Assembly (NCBI GenBank): GCA_019415335.1
Contig: DXKH01000069.1
Coordinates: 1-41,229, forward strand
Source of the DNA: Citrobacter sp.
GTDB taxonomy: Bacteria; Pseudomonadota; Gammaproteobacteria; Enterobacterales; Enterobacteriaceae
Direction: 5' to 3'
DNA: 41,229 bases
Positions 1 to 11,301 of the stretch are shown here, piece after piece. Position 1 is the stretch's first letter. Every line of letters begins with the position of its first letter. The notes beneath the pieces are model-generated. The model was given only the letters and a program-made list of their open reading frames with translations. It had not been told where the DNA came from and searched no databases. A program made the position numbers and the translations under genes.

Positions 1-1204
<1,204 letters not shown>

Positions 1205-1225
1205 CTCCCGTTCTGCTTCCTGGTT

Positions 1226-1252
1226 AAAAGGTCCGCTTGTCGGGCCTTTTTT
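1226..1252 (+). terminator. Intrinsic terminator of fabF
   Basis: AAAAGGTCCG (1226-1235) pairs with CGGGCCTTTT (1241-1250) around a five-base loop and runs into TTTTTT. One pair is a G-U wobble. It sits directly after fabF. Confidence 0.9.
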
Positions 1253-1322
1253 ATTGCTCGTGCTTCCCTTGTCCTGCGCCATCCATCCTGCGACACTAAC
1301 GGGCCACGCATAAGGAGCCACT

Positions 1323-2132
1323 ATGTTCTTGATCAATGGCCGTGAACAGGAATCCCTTCCCGCAAGCGATCGCGCTATCCAGTTTGGCGATGGTTGCTTT
1401 ACCACTGCGCGCATCGTCGACGGCACGGTATCGCTGCTGGCAGCGCATTTGCGGCGTTTGCAGGTGGCCTGCGCGACATTGCTGATTGGCTTTGATGACT
1501 GGGATGTGCTTGAGCGAGAAATGTCCGTGCTGGCCGCGGGTCATTCACGTGCGGTACTGAAGGTGATCATCAGTCGTGGTAGTGGGGGACGAGGATACAG
1601 TGGCGCGCATTGCCATAACAGCACCCGCATTCTCTCTGTTTCTGCTTATCCGCAACATTATGACCGCTGGCGCGAACAGGGCATCACGCTCGCCTTAAGC
1701 CCGGTCCGACTGGGACGCAACCCTCTGCTTGCCGGCATCAAACACCTGAACCGGCTCGAACAAGTGCTGATTCGCTCTCATCTTGAGCAGACGGACGCCG
1801 ATGAGGCGCTGGTTCTTGACAGTGAGGGTTGGGTTACGGAATGCTGTGCGGCTAATTTATTCTGGCGAAAAGGCAACGTGGTCTATACGCCGCGCCTCGA
1901 TCAGGCGGGAGTGAACGGTATTATGCGACAATTCTGTATCCGGAAACTGGCACAATCGTCTTTTCAGGTTGTCGAAACCAATGCTTGCGAAGAAGCGTTG
2001 CAACACGCCGACGAAATGGTGGTTTGCAATGCGCTGATGCCGATCGTGCCAGTGCGAGCGTATGGCGCTAACACGTTGTCTTCACGTGTATTATTTGAGT
2101 TTCTGGCCCCACTGTGTGAGCATCCGAATTAG
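1323..2132 (+). CDS. pabC: Aminodeoxychorismate lyase
   Basis: PLP enzyme of fold type IV that splits 4-amino-4-deoxychorismate into p-aminobenzoate and pyruvate, a step of folate synthesis. The protein has 269 residues, the usual length. The likely PLP lysine is K140 in [10 protein letters not shown], followed by the family stretch [19 protein letters not shown] that holds the cofactor phosphate and substrate. AAGGAG stands 6 bases ahead of the ATG, so the start is well supported. The gene ends 2 bases before the mltG start, which implies translational coupling. It opens the pabC-mltG-tmk-holB-ycfH run after the fabF terminator. Confidence 0.96.
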   Translation: MFLINGREQESLPASDRAIQFGDGCFTTARIVDGTVSLLAAHLRRLQVACATLLIGFDDWDVLEREMSVLAAGHSRAVLKVIISRGSGGRGYSGAHCHNSTRILSVSAYPQHYDRWREQGITLALSPVRLGRNPLLAGIKHLNRLEQVLIRSHLEQTDADEALVLDSEGWVTECCAANLFWRKGNVVYTPRLDQAGVNGIMRQFCIRKLAQSSFQVVETNACEEALQHADEMVVCNALMPIVPVRAYGANTLSSRVLFEFLAPLCEHPN

Positions 2133-2134
2133 TC

Positions 2135-3157
2135 ATGAAAAAATTGTTTCGTGTTGTCCTTTTACTGGTCGTTGTATTGGGCATTGCCGCTGGGGCGGGA
2201 ATGTGGAAGGTTCGTCATCTGGCGGACAGTAAAATCCTGATTAAAGAAGAGACCATTTTTACCCTCAAGCCGGGAACCGGGCGTCTCGCACTGGGCGAGC
2301 AACTGTATGCCGATCGGGTCATCAATCGCCCTCGTGTATTTCAATGGCTGCTACGGGTCGAGCCGGATCTTTCCCATTTTAAGGCGGGAACCTATCGTTT
2401 GACGCCGGGCATGAGTGTCCGCGAGATGCTGCAACTGCTGGAAAGCGGTAAAGAGGCCCAGTTCCCGCTGCGACTGGTGGAAGGTATGCGGTTAAGCGAC
2501 TATCTCAAACAACTGCGCGACGCGCCGTATATCAAACACACCCTGAGCGATGACAGCTACGAAACCGTCGCAAAAGCGCTGGGCCTTGAGAGTACTGATG
2601 GGCTGGAGGGCTGGTTCTGGCCCGATACCTGGATGTATACCGCCAATACCACGGATGTTGCCCTGCTCAAGCGCGCCCATCAGAAGATGGTGAAAGCGGT
2701 TGAGCGCGTCTGGGCAGGGCGTGCGGAAGGGTTGCCGTATAAAGATCAAAATCAGCTGGTGACGATGGCCTCCATTATTGAGAAAGAGACGGCCATTGCC
2801 AGTGAGCGCGATCAGGTCGCTTCGGTCTTTATCAACCGCCTGCGTATCGGGATGCGCTTACAAACCGATCCAACGGTGATTTACGGGATGGGCGAGCGTT
2901 ATAATGGCAAGATCTCGCGCGCGGACCTGGAAACGCCAACGGCCTATAATACCTACACGATGACCGGACTCCCGCCAGGACCGATTGCGATGCCGGGTGA
3001 AGCTTCGCTGAAAGCGGCGGCGCATCCGGCCAAAACACCGTATCTCTATTTTGTGGCCGACGGTAAAGGCGGTCATACTTTTAATACTAATCTTGCCAGC
3101 CATAACCGGTCAGTGCAGGACTACCTGAAAGTGCTTAAGGAAAAAAATGCGCAGTAA
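2135..3157 (+). CDS. mltG: Endolytic murein transglycosylase
   Basis: Inner-membrane lytic transglycosylase (formerly yceG) that cuts nascent glycan strands internally and is thought to set glycan chain length. The 340 residues match the usual length. A short N-terminus with two lysines and one membrane helix (about residues 5-25) is followed by a LysM-like region and the YceG catalytic domain. The catalytic glutamate is E218, the second Glu of ASIIEKET, followed by the conserved [10 protein letters not shown] and GLPPGPIA motifs. The start lies 2 bases after the pabC stop, and the last 11 bases overlap tmk. It links this metabolic run to cell-wall growth. Confidence 0.96.
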   Translation: MKKLFRVVLLLVVVLGIAAGAGMWKVRHLADSKILIKEETIFTLKPGTGRLALGEQLYADRVINRPRVFQWLLRVEPDLSHFKAGTYRLTPGMSVREMLQLLESGKEAQFPLRLVEGMRLSDYLKQLRDAPYIKHTLSDDSYETVAKALGLESTDGLEGWFWPDTWMYTANTTDVALLKRAHQKMVKAVERVWAGRAEGLPYKDQNQLVTMASIIEKETAIASERDQVASVFINRLRIGMRLQTDPTVIYGMGERYNGKISRADLETPTAYNTYTMTGLPPGPIAMPGEASLKAAAHPAKTPYLYFVADGKGGHTFNTNLASHNRSVQDYLKVLKEKNAQ

Positions 3158-3788
3158 TTATATCGTCATCGAGGGGCTGGAAGGCGCCGGAAAAACGACC
3201 GCAAAGAATGTTGTGGTTGAGACGCTTGAACAACTCGGCATTCGCGACATGGTTTTTACCCGCGAGCCGGGCGGTACACAGCTGGCAGAAAAACTGCGTA
3301 GCCTGGTGCTGGACATCCGTTCAGTCGGTGACGAAACCATTACCGTAAAAGCCGAGGTGCTGATGTTCTATGCTGCGCGAGTGCAGTTGGTTGAGACGGT
3401 CATTAAACCCGCGCTCACAGAAGGTAAATGGGTGATTGGCGACCGTCATGACCTGTCCACGCAGGCGTATCAGGGCGGTGGTCGTGGGGTCGATCAGCAG
3501 ATGCTGGCGACGCTGCGTGATGCTGTACTGGGGGATTTCCGCCCGGATTTAACCCTGTACCTGGACGTCACGCCAGAAGTGGGGTTGAAGCGCGCTCGCG
3601 CCCGTGGCGAACTGGACCGCATTGAACAGGAGTCGTTTGATTTCTTCAATCGCACCCGCGCTCGCTATCTGGAACTGGCAGCCCGGGATGCCAGTATCCG
3701 CACGATTGATGCGACGCAACCGCTGGATACGGTGATGAGTGATATCCGTACCACCATCACCGAGTGGGTGAAGGAGCAGGGCGAATGA
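3147..3788 (+). CDS. tmk: Thymidylate kinase
   Basis: Phosphorylates dTMP to dTDP with ATP, an essential step of dTTP supply. The 213 residues match the E. coli length. The P-loop GLEGAGKTT lies at residues 10-18, the FTREPGGT substrate motif follows, then the DRH motif in [18 protein letters not shown] and an arginine-rich lid around residues 147-155. The start overlaps the mltG end by 11 bases, and the stop overlaps the holB start (ATGA). Co-expression with holB would link dTTP supply to replication. Confidence 0.97.
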   Translation: MRSNYIVIEGLEGAGKTTAKNVVVETLEQLGIRDMVFTREPGGTQLAEKLRSLVLDIRSVGDETITVKAEVLMFYAARVQLVETVIKPALTEGKWVIGDRHDLSTQAYQGGGRGVDQQMLATLRDAVLGDFRPDLTLYLDVTPEVGLKRARARGELDRIEQESFDFFNRTRARYLELAARDASIRTIDATQPLDTVMSDIRTTITEWVKEQGE

Positions 3789-4789
3789 AATGGTATCCAT
3801 GGTTACGACCTGACTTCGAGAAGCTGGTAGCGAGCTATCAGGCGGGAAGGGGTCACCATGCGCTACTGATTCAGGCCTTACCGGGAATGGGTGACGACGC
3901 ATTGATCTATGCGCTGAGTCGTTATCTGCTCTGCCAGCAACCGGATGGACATAAAAGCTGCGGTCACTGCCGTGGCTGCCAGTTGATGCAGGCAGGAACG
4001 CATCCGGACTATTATTCACTGTTCCCGGAAAAAGGGAAAAGCACGCTGGGTATTGATGCGGTACGTGAAGTCAGTGAAAAACTGTATGAGCGTGCGCGAC
4101 TGGGCGGAGCAAAAGTGGTCTGGGTCCCGGATGCGGCACTGCTGACAGACGCTGCCGCCAATGCGCTGCTCAAAACACTGGAAGAACCGCCCGCGCAAAC
4201 CTGGTTCTTTCTCGCCAGCCGTGAACCCGCGCGGTTGCTGGCAACATTGCGTAGTCGGTGCCGCTTGCACCATCTTGCGCCACCCGCGGAACAGTACGCG
4301 GTATCGTGGCTTGCGCGTGAAGTGACGGTGTCACAAGAAGCATTGTTGACCGCGCTGCGCCTGAGTGCCGGTTCTCCGGGGGCGGCGCTGGCGCTACTGG
4401 AATCCGAAAGCTGGTCCCAGCGTGACGCGCTGTGCCAGGCGCTGGCGAGCAGCATTCCTGCGGGCGACTGGTATTCATTATTAGCGGTGCTGAATCACGA
4501 ACAGGCGCCAGCCAGACTGCACTGGCTGGCGACGTTAATGATGGATGCGCTTAAACGTCAACACGGGGCCACCGTGATGACCAACGCGGATGCCGGGCAA
4601 CTGATCGCCACGATTGCCGGTCAGCTATCCCAGACGCGTATTCAGGTAATCCTCAATGCTATCTGCCACTGCCGCGAACAACTGCTTAACGTGACCGGAA
4701 TAAACCGTGAACTGGTGTTAACCGATCTTCTTCTGCAAATCGAGCATTACCTCCAACCAGGCACCGTGTTGCCTGTTCCCCACCTGTAA
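3785..4789 (+). CDS. holB: DNA polymerase III subunit delta'
   Basis: Delta' subunit of the clamp loader that places the beta clamp on primed DNA. I chose the ATG at 3785 (334 residues, the E. coli length) over an in-frame start at 3764, because 3785 forms the ATGA overlap with the tmk stop and gives the conserved N-terminus [14 protein letters not shown]. The zinc module cysteines are at 50, 59, 62 and 65 ([17 protein letters not shown]). The SRC motif (LRSRCR) that supplies the arginine finger to the neighbouring subunit is present. The P-loop position is degenerate (LPGMGDD), as expected for a subunit that does not hydrolyse ATP. Confidence 0.96.
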   Translation: MKWYPWLRPDFEKLVASYQAGRGHHALLIQALPGMGDDALIYALSRYLLCQQPDGHKSCGHCRGCQLMQAGTHPDYYSLFPEKGKSTLGIDAVREVSEKLYERARLGGAKVVWVPDAALLTDAAANALLKTLEEPPAQTWFFLASREPARLLATLRSRCRLHHLAPPAEQYAVSWLAREVTVSQEALLTALRLSAGSPGAALALLESESWSQRDALCQALASSIPAGDWYSLLAVLNHEQAPARLHWLATLMMDALKRQHGATVMTNADAGQLIATIAGQLSQTRIQVILNAICHCREQLLNVTGINRELVLTDLLLQIEHYLQPGTVLPVPHL

Positions 4790-4799
4790 GAGAGACATT

Positions 4800-5597
4800 A
4801 TGTTTTTAGTCGACTCGCACTGCCATCTTGATGGCCTGGATTATCAATCTCTGCATAAGGATGTGGATGACGTTCTGGCGAAAGCCGCCGCGCGTGATGT
4901 GAAATTCTGTCTGGCGGTGGCGACGACGCTGCCGGGATACCGCGATATGCGGAAACTGGTCGGCCAGCGCGATAACGTCGTTTTCTCCTGCGGCGTGCAT
5001 CCACTCAATCAGGACGAACCGTATGACGTGGAAGAACTGCGTCATCTGGCGGCCGATGAGGGTGTAGTGGCGATGGGAGAGACGGGGCTGGACTATTTTT
5101 ATACCCCCGAAACAAAAGTGCGCCAGCAGGAGTCGTTTATTCATCATATCCAGATCGGCCGTGAACTGAACAAGCCAGTGATCGTCCACACGCGCGATGC
5201 CCGCGCCGATACGCTGGCGATACTGCGGAATGAAAACGTGACGGATTGTGGCGGCGTACTACACTGTTTTACAGAAGACAGAGAAACGGCGGGTAAACTC
5301 CTGGATCTGGGTTTTTATATCTCTTTTTCCGGGATTGTGACCTTCCGTAATGCTGAACAGTTACGTGACGCTGCACGGTATGTGCCGCTGGATCGACTGC
5401 TGGTGGAGACGGATTCCCCGTATCTCGCGCCGGTGCCGCATCGGGGGAAAGAGAACCAGCCTGCGATGGTCCGCGATGTGGCGGAATACATGGCCGTATT
5501 GAAAGGTGTGGCCGTTGAAGAACTGGCGCAGATCACCACCGATAACTTTGCCCGCCTGTTCCATATCAACGCTTCCCGCCTGCAATCAGTCTCGTAG
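4800..5597 (+). CDS. ycfH: TatD-family metal-dependent hydrolase YcfH
   Basis: Predicted cytoplasmic metal-dependent hydrolase/DNase of the TatD family, a TIM-barrel amidohydrolase-like fold. The exact substrate of YcfH is not established. The 265 residues carry the family metal ligands in order: DSHCHLD near the N-terminus, GETGLDY, VHTRDA, LHCFT and the C-terminal ETDSPYL. It starts 10 bases after the holB stop with a GAGAGA ribosome-binding site, so it is probably cotranscribed with holB. A hairpin at 5643-5668 lies between it and the ptsG promoter. Confidence 0.95.
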   Translation: MFLVDSHCHLDGLDYQSLHKDVDDVLAKAAARDVKFCLAVATTLPGYRDMRKLVGQRDNVVFSCGVHPLNQDEPYDVEELRHLAADEGVVAMGETGLDYFYTPETKVRQQESFIHHIQIGRELNKPVIVHTRDARADTLAILRNENVTDCGGVLHCFTEDRETAGKLLDLGFYISFSGIVTFRNAEQLRDAARYVPLDRLLVETDSPYLAPVPHRGKENQPAMVRDVAEYMAVLKGVAVEELAQITTDNFARLFHINASRLQSVS

Positions 5598-5642
5598 TTG
5601 AGTTTTTTTAAAGCTCGTAATTAATAATCAAAGCGAGTAAAG

Positions 5643-5668
5643 TTCACCGCCACAAAGTGGGCGGTGAA
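5643..5668. other. GC-rich hairpin between ycfH and ptsG
   Basis: TTCACCGCC (5643-5651) and GGCGGTGAA (5660-5668) form a perfect 9-bp stem around 8 bases. There is no T-run on either side, so it is not a classic intrinsic terminator. It may protect the ycfH mRNA 3' end. Confidence 0.55.
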
Positions 5669-5739
5669 TGAGCGATCTGACACATTCTGATACCTTTTTT
5701 GTCAAAATGTGCAACTTAACGCGCTGTCCAGAGTTGAAA

Positions 5740-5755
5740 CGTGATAGCCGTCAAA
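5740..5755 (+). promoter_or_regulatory. CRP site of ptsG
   Basis: CGTGA-N6-TCAAA matches 8 of 10 bases of the CRP consensus TGTGA-N6-TCACA. Its centre (5747.5) is 40.5 bp from a start near 5788 set by the -10 element at 5775-5780, a class II activator position. ptsG is known to need cAMP-CRP. Confidence 0.7.
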
Positions 5756-5770
5756 CTATATTTCGCCGAT

Positions 5771-5794
5771 TTATTTTACTCTGTGTAATAAATA
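5771..5794 (+). promoter_or_regulatory. ptsG core promoter with Mlc operator
   Basis: TTTACT (5775-5780) is a plausible -10 element. The AT-rich imperfect palindrome 5771-5794, with arms TTATTTTAC and GTGTAATAAA, resembles the Mlc operator known at the E. coli ptsG promoter. Mlc blocks transcription until PtsG, when transporting glucose, sequesters it. Position and sequence fit; the assignment rests on recall of the E. coli promoter. Confidence 0.65.
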
Positions 5795-5795
5795 A

Positions 5796-5813
5796 AGGGC
5801 ACTTAGATGCCCT
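5796..5813 (+). promoter_or_regulatory. 5' UTR stem-loop of ptsG
   Basis: AGGGCA (5796-5801) and TGCCCT (5808-5813) form a perfect 6-bp stem just after the inferred transcription start. It would sit at the very 5' end of the ptsG mRNA and could stabilise it. Confidence 0.5.
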
Positions 5814-5861
5814 GTCCACGGCGGGGTTCTCCCCCCTCGCCAATGCGTGTGAACGTAGAAA

Positions 5862-5889
5862 GCACAAATACTCAGGAGCACTCTCAATT
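5862..5889 (+). promoter_or_regulatory. Probable SgrS pairing region and RBS of ptsG
   Basis: The block just before the ATG keeps CTCAGGAGCACTCTC, the ribosome-binding region that the sRNA SgrS pairs with in E. coli to block translation and trigger RNase E decay under sugar-phosphate stress. The few bases ahead of it (AGCACAAATA) differ slightly from my recollection of K-12. The sgrS gene is not in this window. Confidence 0.55.
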
Positions 5890-7323
5890 ATGTTTAAGAA
5901 TGCATTTGCTAACCTGCAAAAGGTCGGTAAATCGCTGATGCTGCCGGTATCCGTATTGCCAATCGCAGGTATCCTGCTGGGCGTCGGTTCCGCAAACTTC
6001 AGCTGGCTGCCAGCCGTTGTATCGCACGTGATGGCAGAAGCCGGCGGTTCTGTTTTTGCAAACATGCCGCTGATTTTCGCTATTGGTGTCGCGCTTGGTT
6101 TTACCAACAACGATGGCGTTTCGGCTCTGGCTGCGGTAGTTGCCTATGGCATCATGGTGAAAACCATGGCCGTGGTCGCACCGCTGGTTCTGCATTTACC
6201 TGCTGAAGAAATCGCAGCAAAACACCTTGCGGACACGGGTGTACTCGGGGGGATTATCTCCGGTGCGATTGCAGCGTACATGTTTAACCGCTTCTACCGT
6301 ATCAAGCTGCCTGAGTATCTGGGCTTCTTCGCGGGTAAACGCTTCGTGCCGATCATCTCTGGTCTGGCGGCGATCTTTACCGGTGTGATCCTGTCCTTCA
6401 TTTGGCCGCCGATCGGTACTGCTATCCAGACGTTCTCTCAGTGGGCTGCTTACCAGAACCCGGTTGTGGCATTCGGTATCTACGGCTTCATTGAACGCTG
6501 CCTGGTACCGTTTGGTCTGCACCATATCTGGAACGTTCCTTTCCAGATGCAGATCGGCGAATACACCAACGCGGCAGGTCAGGTCTTCCACGGCGATATT
6601 CCTCGCTATATGGCGGGTGACCCGACGGCGGGCATGTTGTCTGGCGGCTTCCTGTTCAAAATGTATGGTCTGCCGGCGGCTGCGATTGCTATCTGGCACT
6701 CTGCGAAACCAGAAAACCGCGCCAAAGTGGGCGGCATCATGATCTCCGCGGCGTTGACCTCGTTCCTGACTGGTATCACCGAACCGATCGAGTTCTCCTT
6801 CATGTTCGTGGCGCCGATTCTGTACGTTATCCACGCGATTCTGGCGGGTCTGGCATTCCCGATCTGTATCCTGCTGGGTATGCGTGACGGTACGTCGTTC
6901 TCGCACGGTCTGATCGACTTCATCGTGCTGTCCGGTAACAGCAGCAAGCTGTGGCTGTTCCCGATTGTCGGTGCGGGCTACGCGATTGTTTACTACACCA
7001 TCTTCCGCGTGCTGATTAAAGCGCTGGATCTGAAGACCCCGGGCCGTGAAGATAACACCGATGACGCGAAAGCGGGCGCGACCAGTGAAATGGCGCCGGC
7101 GCTGATTGCGGCGTTTGGTGGTAAAGAAAACATCACTAACCTGGATGCGTGCATTACCCGTCTTCGTGTCAGCGTAGCTGACGTGGCGAAAGTGGATCAG
7201 GCTGGCCTGAAGAAACTGGGTGCAGCAGGTGTGGTCGTTGCAGGCTCCGGTGTTCAGGCGATTTTCGGTACGAAATCCGATAACCTGAAAACTGAGATGG
7301 ATGAATACATCCGTAACAGCTAA
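5890..7323 (+). CDS. ptsG: PTS glucose-specific EIIBC component
   Basis: Inner-membrane glucose permease of the phosphotransferase system. It imports glucose and phosphorylates it to glucose-6-phosphate using phosphate from EIIA-Glc. I set the start at 5890 (477 residues, the E. coli length, N-terminus [14 protein letters not shown]). The frame stays open upstream to 5668, but that stretch is promoter and leader. The IIC domain fills about residues 1-380 with many membrane segments and the [10 protein letters not shown] motif. The IIB domain follows, and its phosphorylated cysteine lies in [11 protein letters not shown] (C421 in E. coli numbering). The gene has its own promoter and terminator. 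The signals seen fit control by CRP, Mlc and SgrS. Confidence 0.97.
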   Translation: MFKNAFANLQKVGKSLMLPVSVLPIAGILLGVGSANFSWLPAVVSHVMAEAGGSVFANMPLIFAIGVALGFTNNDGVSALAAVVAYGIMVKTMAVVAPLVLHLPAEEIAAKHLADTGVLGGIISGAIAAYMFNRFYRIKLPEYLGFFAGKRFVPIISGLAAIFTGVILSFIWPPIGTAIQTFSQWAAYQNPVVAFGIYGFIERCLVPFGLHHIWNVPFQMQIGEYTNAAGQVFHGDIPRYMAGDPTAGMLSGGFLFKMYGLPAAAIAIWHSAKPENRAKVGGIMISAALTSFLTGITEPIEFSFMFVAPILYVIHAILAGLAFPICILLGMRDGTSFSHGLIDFIVLSGNSSKLWLFPIVGAGYAIVYYTIFRVLIKALDLKTPGREDNTDDAKAGATSEMAPALIAAFGGKENITNLDACITRLRVSVADVAKVDQAGLKKLGAAGVVVAGSGVQAIFGTKSDNLKTEMDEYIRNS

Positions 7324-7346
7324 GACCTAAGATGTTGGGGAGAACT

Positions 7347-7372
7347 AAGGCAGCCGAATGGCTGCCTTTTTT
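7347..7372 (+). terminator. Intrinsic terminator of ptsG
   Basis: AAGGCAGCC (7347-7355) and GGCTGCCTT (7360-7368) form a 9-bp stem with a GAAT loop, followed by a T-run to 7372. It lies between the convergent ptsG and fhuE genes. Confidence 0.9.
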
Positions 7373-7383
7373 ATGGGCTACGA

Positions 7384-9579
7384 TCAGAACTGATAGTTTG
7401 CGGTGATGCTCACATTGCGTGGCTCGCCATAAACAATCGACCCTTCAACGTTGGTGTCATAGGTTTTATCGAACAGGTTGTTGACGTTACCCTGGACGGA
7501 GAAGTTTTTGGTCACCTGGTAGCGGGTGAACAGATCCACCAGCGCGTAACTGCCTTGTTCTGCACGGAAAGTGCCGTACGGCGTCGCGGTATCGGTGTAC
7601 ACGCGGTTCTGCCAGTTCACGCCACCACCCACGGTCAGATCAGGCAATACCGGCAGGCGGTAGCTGGTGAACAGCTTGACGCTGGTTCGCGGCAGATTCG
7701 GATTGACGGCATTGCCTTCATTGTCTTCTGCGACGTAACGCGTTGCACCAAAGGTCATCTGCCAGTTATCGGTAATCGCCCCGTTAACTTCGAATTCAAC
7801 CCCTTTACTGACGGTACCGTTCGCCGTTTTATACGCAATATCGCCATTGGTACCCGGAATTGGCGCACCTGTTGACTGGGCAACGTTATCCTGTTCAATG
7901 CGGAACACGGCGAGGGTGGTGGTCAGTCGGCTGTTCATCCAGTCAGATTTCAGGCCCACCTCATAGTTATTACCGGTAACCGGCGTGAGGTATTTCCCAC
8001 TCATATCGCGCTTGTTCTGCGGCTGGAAGATGGACGTGTAACTGGCGTAAGTTGACCAGTTATCATTGATGTCAAAAACCAGGCCGGCATAGGGCGTAGT
8101 GTGGTTTTTCTCCATGCTGTAGCTCAGAGTATCGACACGCCAGTTGGTGTAACGCGCACCGAGGATCAAGTGCAGCGGGTCAGCCAGTGAAACGCGCGTT
8201 GCGGCGTACAACGACTTCATATGCGTGGTGTCATCCTGGGCCAGCGACTGCGGTGCCCAGCCGGTTTGCGGGAAGTTGCCATTGAAGTTGTTGAAACTGC
8301 CGATCTCATCCGGGAAGACGTTTGCCCAGGAGCTGTAATAGCGGTTGTTCTGTTTGCTGTAGCTACCGCCAAACATCAGGTTATGCTGGCGACCGAACAG
8401 ATCGTAACCGCCGTCGGCAAAGAGATCCAGCGCATCCATTTTACGCTTACCGCTGTTCCAGCCAGTACCGCCAACGTAGTCATAACCCGGTCCATAGCTG
8501 CTGTAAGGGCCGACCAGCATGCCATCAGCCTTATTCACATACGCATCGACATACATCGTTTTACTGTCGAATTTGATCTCCGAGTGGGTCGCATTCATCG
8601 TCGCCTGCCAGGTGTCGGCAAAGCGCTGCTTGAGTGTGACAAAGACTTTGTTGATCTCTTTATCGTTATACGCCCAGTCAGGCGCAGTACTGCGGGCGCG
8701 ATCATAACTGTTTTTGCTGCCGTCGGTATTCCAGCGCGGCAGACCACCCCAGGTTGGGCTGTCCACTCTGATTTTCTGGTACTCATACCCGGCGGCAAGG
8801 CTGGTGGTTTCTCCCAGGTCAGCATCAATGATGCCTGAGAAGAAGTTTTTCTCGTTGTGATAGCGATCGAGCCAGGAATCGTTGTCCTGATAACCCGCCA
8901 CTATGCGGCCGCGTACATTACCGTCATCGGTGAGCGGGCTTTGCAGATCCATCACGTAGCGCTGTTTGTTCCAGCTGCCATATTCCGCGGACACATTACC
9001 TTTGAACTCACGACTGGTGGCGTGCTTGCGGATCATATTGATGGAGGCCGACGGATTGCCGGTGCCGGTCATCAGGCCGTTTGCACCGCGCACCACTTCC
9101 ACGCGCTCATAGAGCGCCATATCGGTGAGGGCATCACCCAGGTTCCAGCGGGATTCGAAATAGGTCGGAATACCGTCGACCATATAGTTATCAATCTGGA
9201 AACCACGGGAGAAGTAGCTGACGCGGTCAGAATCCGCCTGGCTTTTGCTGATCCCCAGCGTGCTGTCCATCACGTCGCCCAGCGTTTGCAACTGCTGGTC
9301 TTCCATGCGTTGTTCGCTGACGATGCTGACCGATTGCGGAATATCGCGCTGGGTCATCATCATTTTGGTGCCGGCGGAGGTGGATTTGACGCTGTAATCC
9401 TGTTCGCCGCTGTCCGCTGAGGCCGCTGGCGCAGAACCGTCAACAATAACGGTCTCTTCCGGCGTGGTCGCCGCGAAGCTCATGGATGGCATCAATGCCA
9501 TCGCGATGCAGGCTGCCAGCAGCGATGGTGTTGCGCCAGCCTGGCGTTGTTCATCCCTGTTGTGTGTTGTGAAAGACAT
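7384..9579 (-). CDS. fhuE: TonB-dependent ferric-coprogen/rhodotorulate receptor
   Basis: Outer-membrane receptor that imports ferric hydroxamates such as coprogen and rhodotorulic acid with energy from TonB-ExbBD. The 731 residues align along their whole length with E. coli FhuE as I recall it. The N-terminal signal peptide ends near SMSFA. The TonB box is ETVIVDG. The plug domain spans about residues 60-190 (QRDIPQSVSIVS, VEVVRGANGLMTG) and the barrel ends in a C-terminal aromatic residue (SITANYQF). AAGGG lies 7 bases before the ATG. Its place between ptsG and hinT matches K-12. Fur control is expected, but the upstream palindrome is not a clean Fur box. Confidence 0.95.
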   Translation of the reverse strand: MSFTTHNRDEQRQAGATPSLLAACIAMALMPSMSFAATTPEETVIVDGSAPAASADSGEQDYSVKSTSAGTKMMMTQRDIPQSVSIVSEQRMEDQQLQTLGDVMDSTLGISKSQADSDRVSYFSRGFQIDNYMVDGIPTYFESRWNLGDALTDMALYERVEVVRGANGLMTGTGNPSASINMIRKHATSREFKGNVSAEYGSWNKQRYVMDLQSPLTDDGNVRGRIVAGYQDNDSWLDRYHNEKNFFSGIIDADLGETTSLAAGYEYQKIRVDSPTWGGLPRWNTDGSKNSYDRARSTAPDWAYNDKEINKVFVTLKQRFADTWQATMNATHSEIKFDSKTMYVDAYVNKADGMLVGPYSSYGPGYDYVGGTGWNSGKRKMDALDLFADGGYDLFGRQHNLMFGGSYSKQNNRYYSSWANVFPDEIGSFNNFNGNFPQTGWAPQSLAQDDTTHMKSLYAATRVSLADPLHLILGARYTNWRVDTLSYSMEKNHTTPYAGLVFDINDNWSTYASYTSIFQPQNKRDMSGKYLTPVTGNNYEVGLKSDWMNSRLTTTLAVFRIEQDNVAQSTGAPIPGTNGDIAYKTANGTVSKGVEFEVNGAITDNWQMTFGATRYVAEDNEGNAVNPNLPRTSVKLFTSYRLPVLPDLTVGGGVNWQNRVYTDTATPYGTFRAEQGSYALVDLFTRYQVTKNFSVQGNVNNLFDKTYDTNVEGSIVYGEPRNVSITANYQF

Positions 9580-9929
9580 CAGAAAGCCCTTAATAGTGAA
9601 CGAATTCTGGCTCAGGCCTGTAAGGTGGCGATGAGCCCCTTTTTATTTTTCTAACCATTCAATGTGCATGAAAATGCAAATGCGAAATATACGCATTCAT
9701 ATTCACTCTGTAAACAGATGTAACTTGCTTTCTGAAATCTTGTTTCACTACGTTTTGGCGCAAGAGAGGGGACAAATGGTTATAAGCGCGCCGCTGTGGC
9801 GATTTTTTGCTTAAGAAATCGTGGGTTAAGGTTGAAAGAGCGGGTTTAAGTCGATCATACTCTATACTCGCAGTGTGGCTCAGCGTAGCATGACATCACG
9901 CATGGCTAATTTTAGAAAAGGAAAACGTC
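9580..9929. other. 350-bp divergent region between fhuE and hinT
   Basis: No gene is visible. It holds the fhuE upstream palindrome (9679-9697), an AT-rich stretch near 9640-9700 and a possible hinT promoter. A TTGAAA (9832-9837) and a CATACT (9856-9861) are spaced 18 bp and could serve hinT. A TATACT at 9863-9868 is a better -10 but has no matching -35. Confidence 0.55.
9679..9697 (-). promoter_or_regulatory. 19-bp palindrome upstream of fhuE
   Basis: AATGCG-N7-CGCATT is a perfect 6-bp inverted repeat 100-118 bp upstream of the fhuE start. It has the size of a Fur box but matches the GATAAT-type consensus poorly. It is a candidate operator for iron control of fhuE. Confidence 0.4.
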
Positions 9930-10292
9930 GTGGCAGAAGAGACTATATTCAGCAAGATTATTCGTCGTGAAATCCCCTCCGATATCGTTTACCAGGATGA
10001 CCTGGTGACTGCATTCCGGGATATTTCACCCCAGGCGCCTACACATATCCTGATCATCCCCAATGTTCTGATCCCGACGGTCAATGACGTCAGCGCAGAG
10101 CATGAGCAGGCGCTGGGTCGGATGATTACCGTTGCGGCAAAAATTGCAGAACAAGAAGGCATTGCCGAAGATGGCTACCGCCTGATCATGAACACTAATC
10201 GTCATGGCGGCCAGGAGGTGTATCACATCCATATGCATCTGCTGGGCGGTCGCGCGCTCGGTCCTATGCTTGCGCACAAAGGGTTGTCATGA
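9930..10292 (+). CDS. hinT: HIT-family purine nucleoside phosphoramidase
   Basis: Hydrolyses AMP-linked phosphoramidates such as adenosine 5'-phosphoramidate and lysyl-AMP. The start is GTG at 9930, giving the conserved N-terminus [17 protein letters not shown]. The protein has 120 residues, one more than I recall for E. coli (an extra C-terminal Ser). The histidine triad HIHMH is at residues 99-103, with H101 as nucleophile. The stop overlaps the ycfL start. It heads the hinT-ycfL-lpoB-thiK-nagZ-ycfP run. Confidence 0.96.
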   Translation: MAEETIFSKIIRREIPSDIVYQDDLVTAFRDISPQAPTHILIIPNVLIPTVNDVSAEHEQALGRMITVAAKIAEQEGIAEDGYRLIMNTNRHGGQEVYHIHMHLLGGRALGPMLAHKGLS

Positions 10293-10666
10293 TGACCAGA
10301 GGATGCATTGCGCTTTCGCTTGCTCTGCTCTTCCTTGCCGGGTGCCGTTCTCATCCAGAGATCCCGGTAAGCGATGAACAGTCGCTGGTGATGGAGTCGA
10401 CGCTACTGGCGGCGGGGATCACTGCGCAAGAGCCGACGTTGACCACGTCTGATATTCAGCCCTCTGCATCCTCAACGCTGTATAACGAAAGGCAAGAACC
10501 CGTTACCGTTCATTATCGCTTTTACTGGTATGACGCCAGAGGGCTGGAGATGCACCCTCTGGAGGCGCCACGCAGCGTGACGATCCCGGCGCATTCGTCG
10601 GTCACATTGTATGGCAGCGCCAATTATCTGGGGGCGCACAAAGTCAGACTTTATCTTTATTTGTAA
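10289..10666 (+). CDS. ycfL: Predicted lipoprotein YcfL
   Basis: Small lipoprotein of the YcfL family (125 residues); its function is not firmly established. The signal peptide ends in the lipobox LAGC with C19 as the lipidated residue, followed by RSH. A +2 Arg does not favour inner-membrane retention, so outer-membrane sorting by LolCDE is expected. The rest is one compact beta-rich domain ([28 protein letters not shown]). The start at 10289 overlaps the hinT stop by 4 bases (ATGA); the next codon is also ATG. It sits directly before lpoB, so a role near penicillin-binding-protein control is possible but unproved. Confidence 0.9.
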   Translation: MMTRGCIALSLALLFLAGCRSHPEIPVSDEQSLVMESTLLAAGITAQEPTLTTSDIQPSASSTLYNERQEPVTVHYRFYWYDARGLEMHPLEAPRSVTIPAHSSVTLYGSANYLGAHKVRLYLYL

Positions 10667-10676
10667 GGGGTGAATC

Positions 10677-11301
10677 TTGAAGACAAAAATGAGTCGCTAC
10701 GCATTGATAGCCGCGCTGGCGATGTTCCTGTCCGGTTGTGTGGTGCAACGTGAACCGGCACCGGTTGATGAGGTGAAACCCACGCCGGAACAGCCCGCTC
10801 AACCGCAAGAACCCGCTCCGGGAGTACCTTCGGTTCCCACGATCCCGGGACAGCCGGGTCCTGTTGAACATGAAGATCAGACTGCGGCGCCAGCGCCGCG
10901 CATCCGTCATTACGACTGGAATAGCGCGATGCAGCCGATGGTGGGCAAAATGTTGCAGGCCGATGGCGTTACGGCGGGGAGTGTACTGCTGGTCGATAGC
11001 GTTAATAACCGCACTAACGGTTCGCTGAACGCAGGTGAAGCCACTGAAACGCTGCGTAATGCGCTGGCGAACAATGGCAAATTTACCCTTGTCTCTGCAC
11101 AACAGTTGTCGATGGCAAAACAGCAGTTAGGGCTGTCGCCGCAGGACAGTCTGGGAACGCGCAGCAAAGCGATTGGTATTGCCCGTAACGTCGGCGCGCA
11201 CTATGTGCTGTATTCCAGTGCCTCGGGTAACGTCAATGCGCCATCGCTGCAAATGCAATTAATGCTGGTACAAACTGGCGAGATAATCTGGTCAGGTAAA
11301 G

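Noticed and set aside
5668..5889. In-frame N-terminal extension of ptsG (74 extra codons)
   Set aside because: The stretch contains the CRP site, promoter, Mlc operator and leader. The known protein starts at 5890 with a proper RBS, giving the family length of 477.
6196..6906. 236-codon minus-strand open frame inside ptsG
   Set aside because: Very Arg-rich shadow frame with no RBS context or domain; ptsG is unambiguous.
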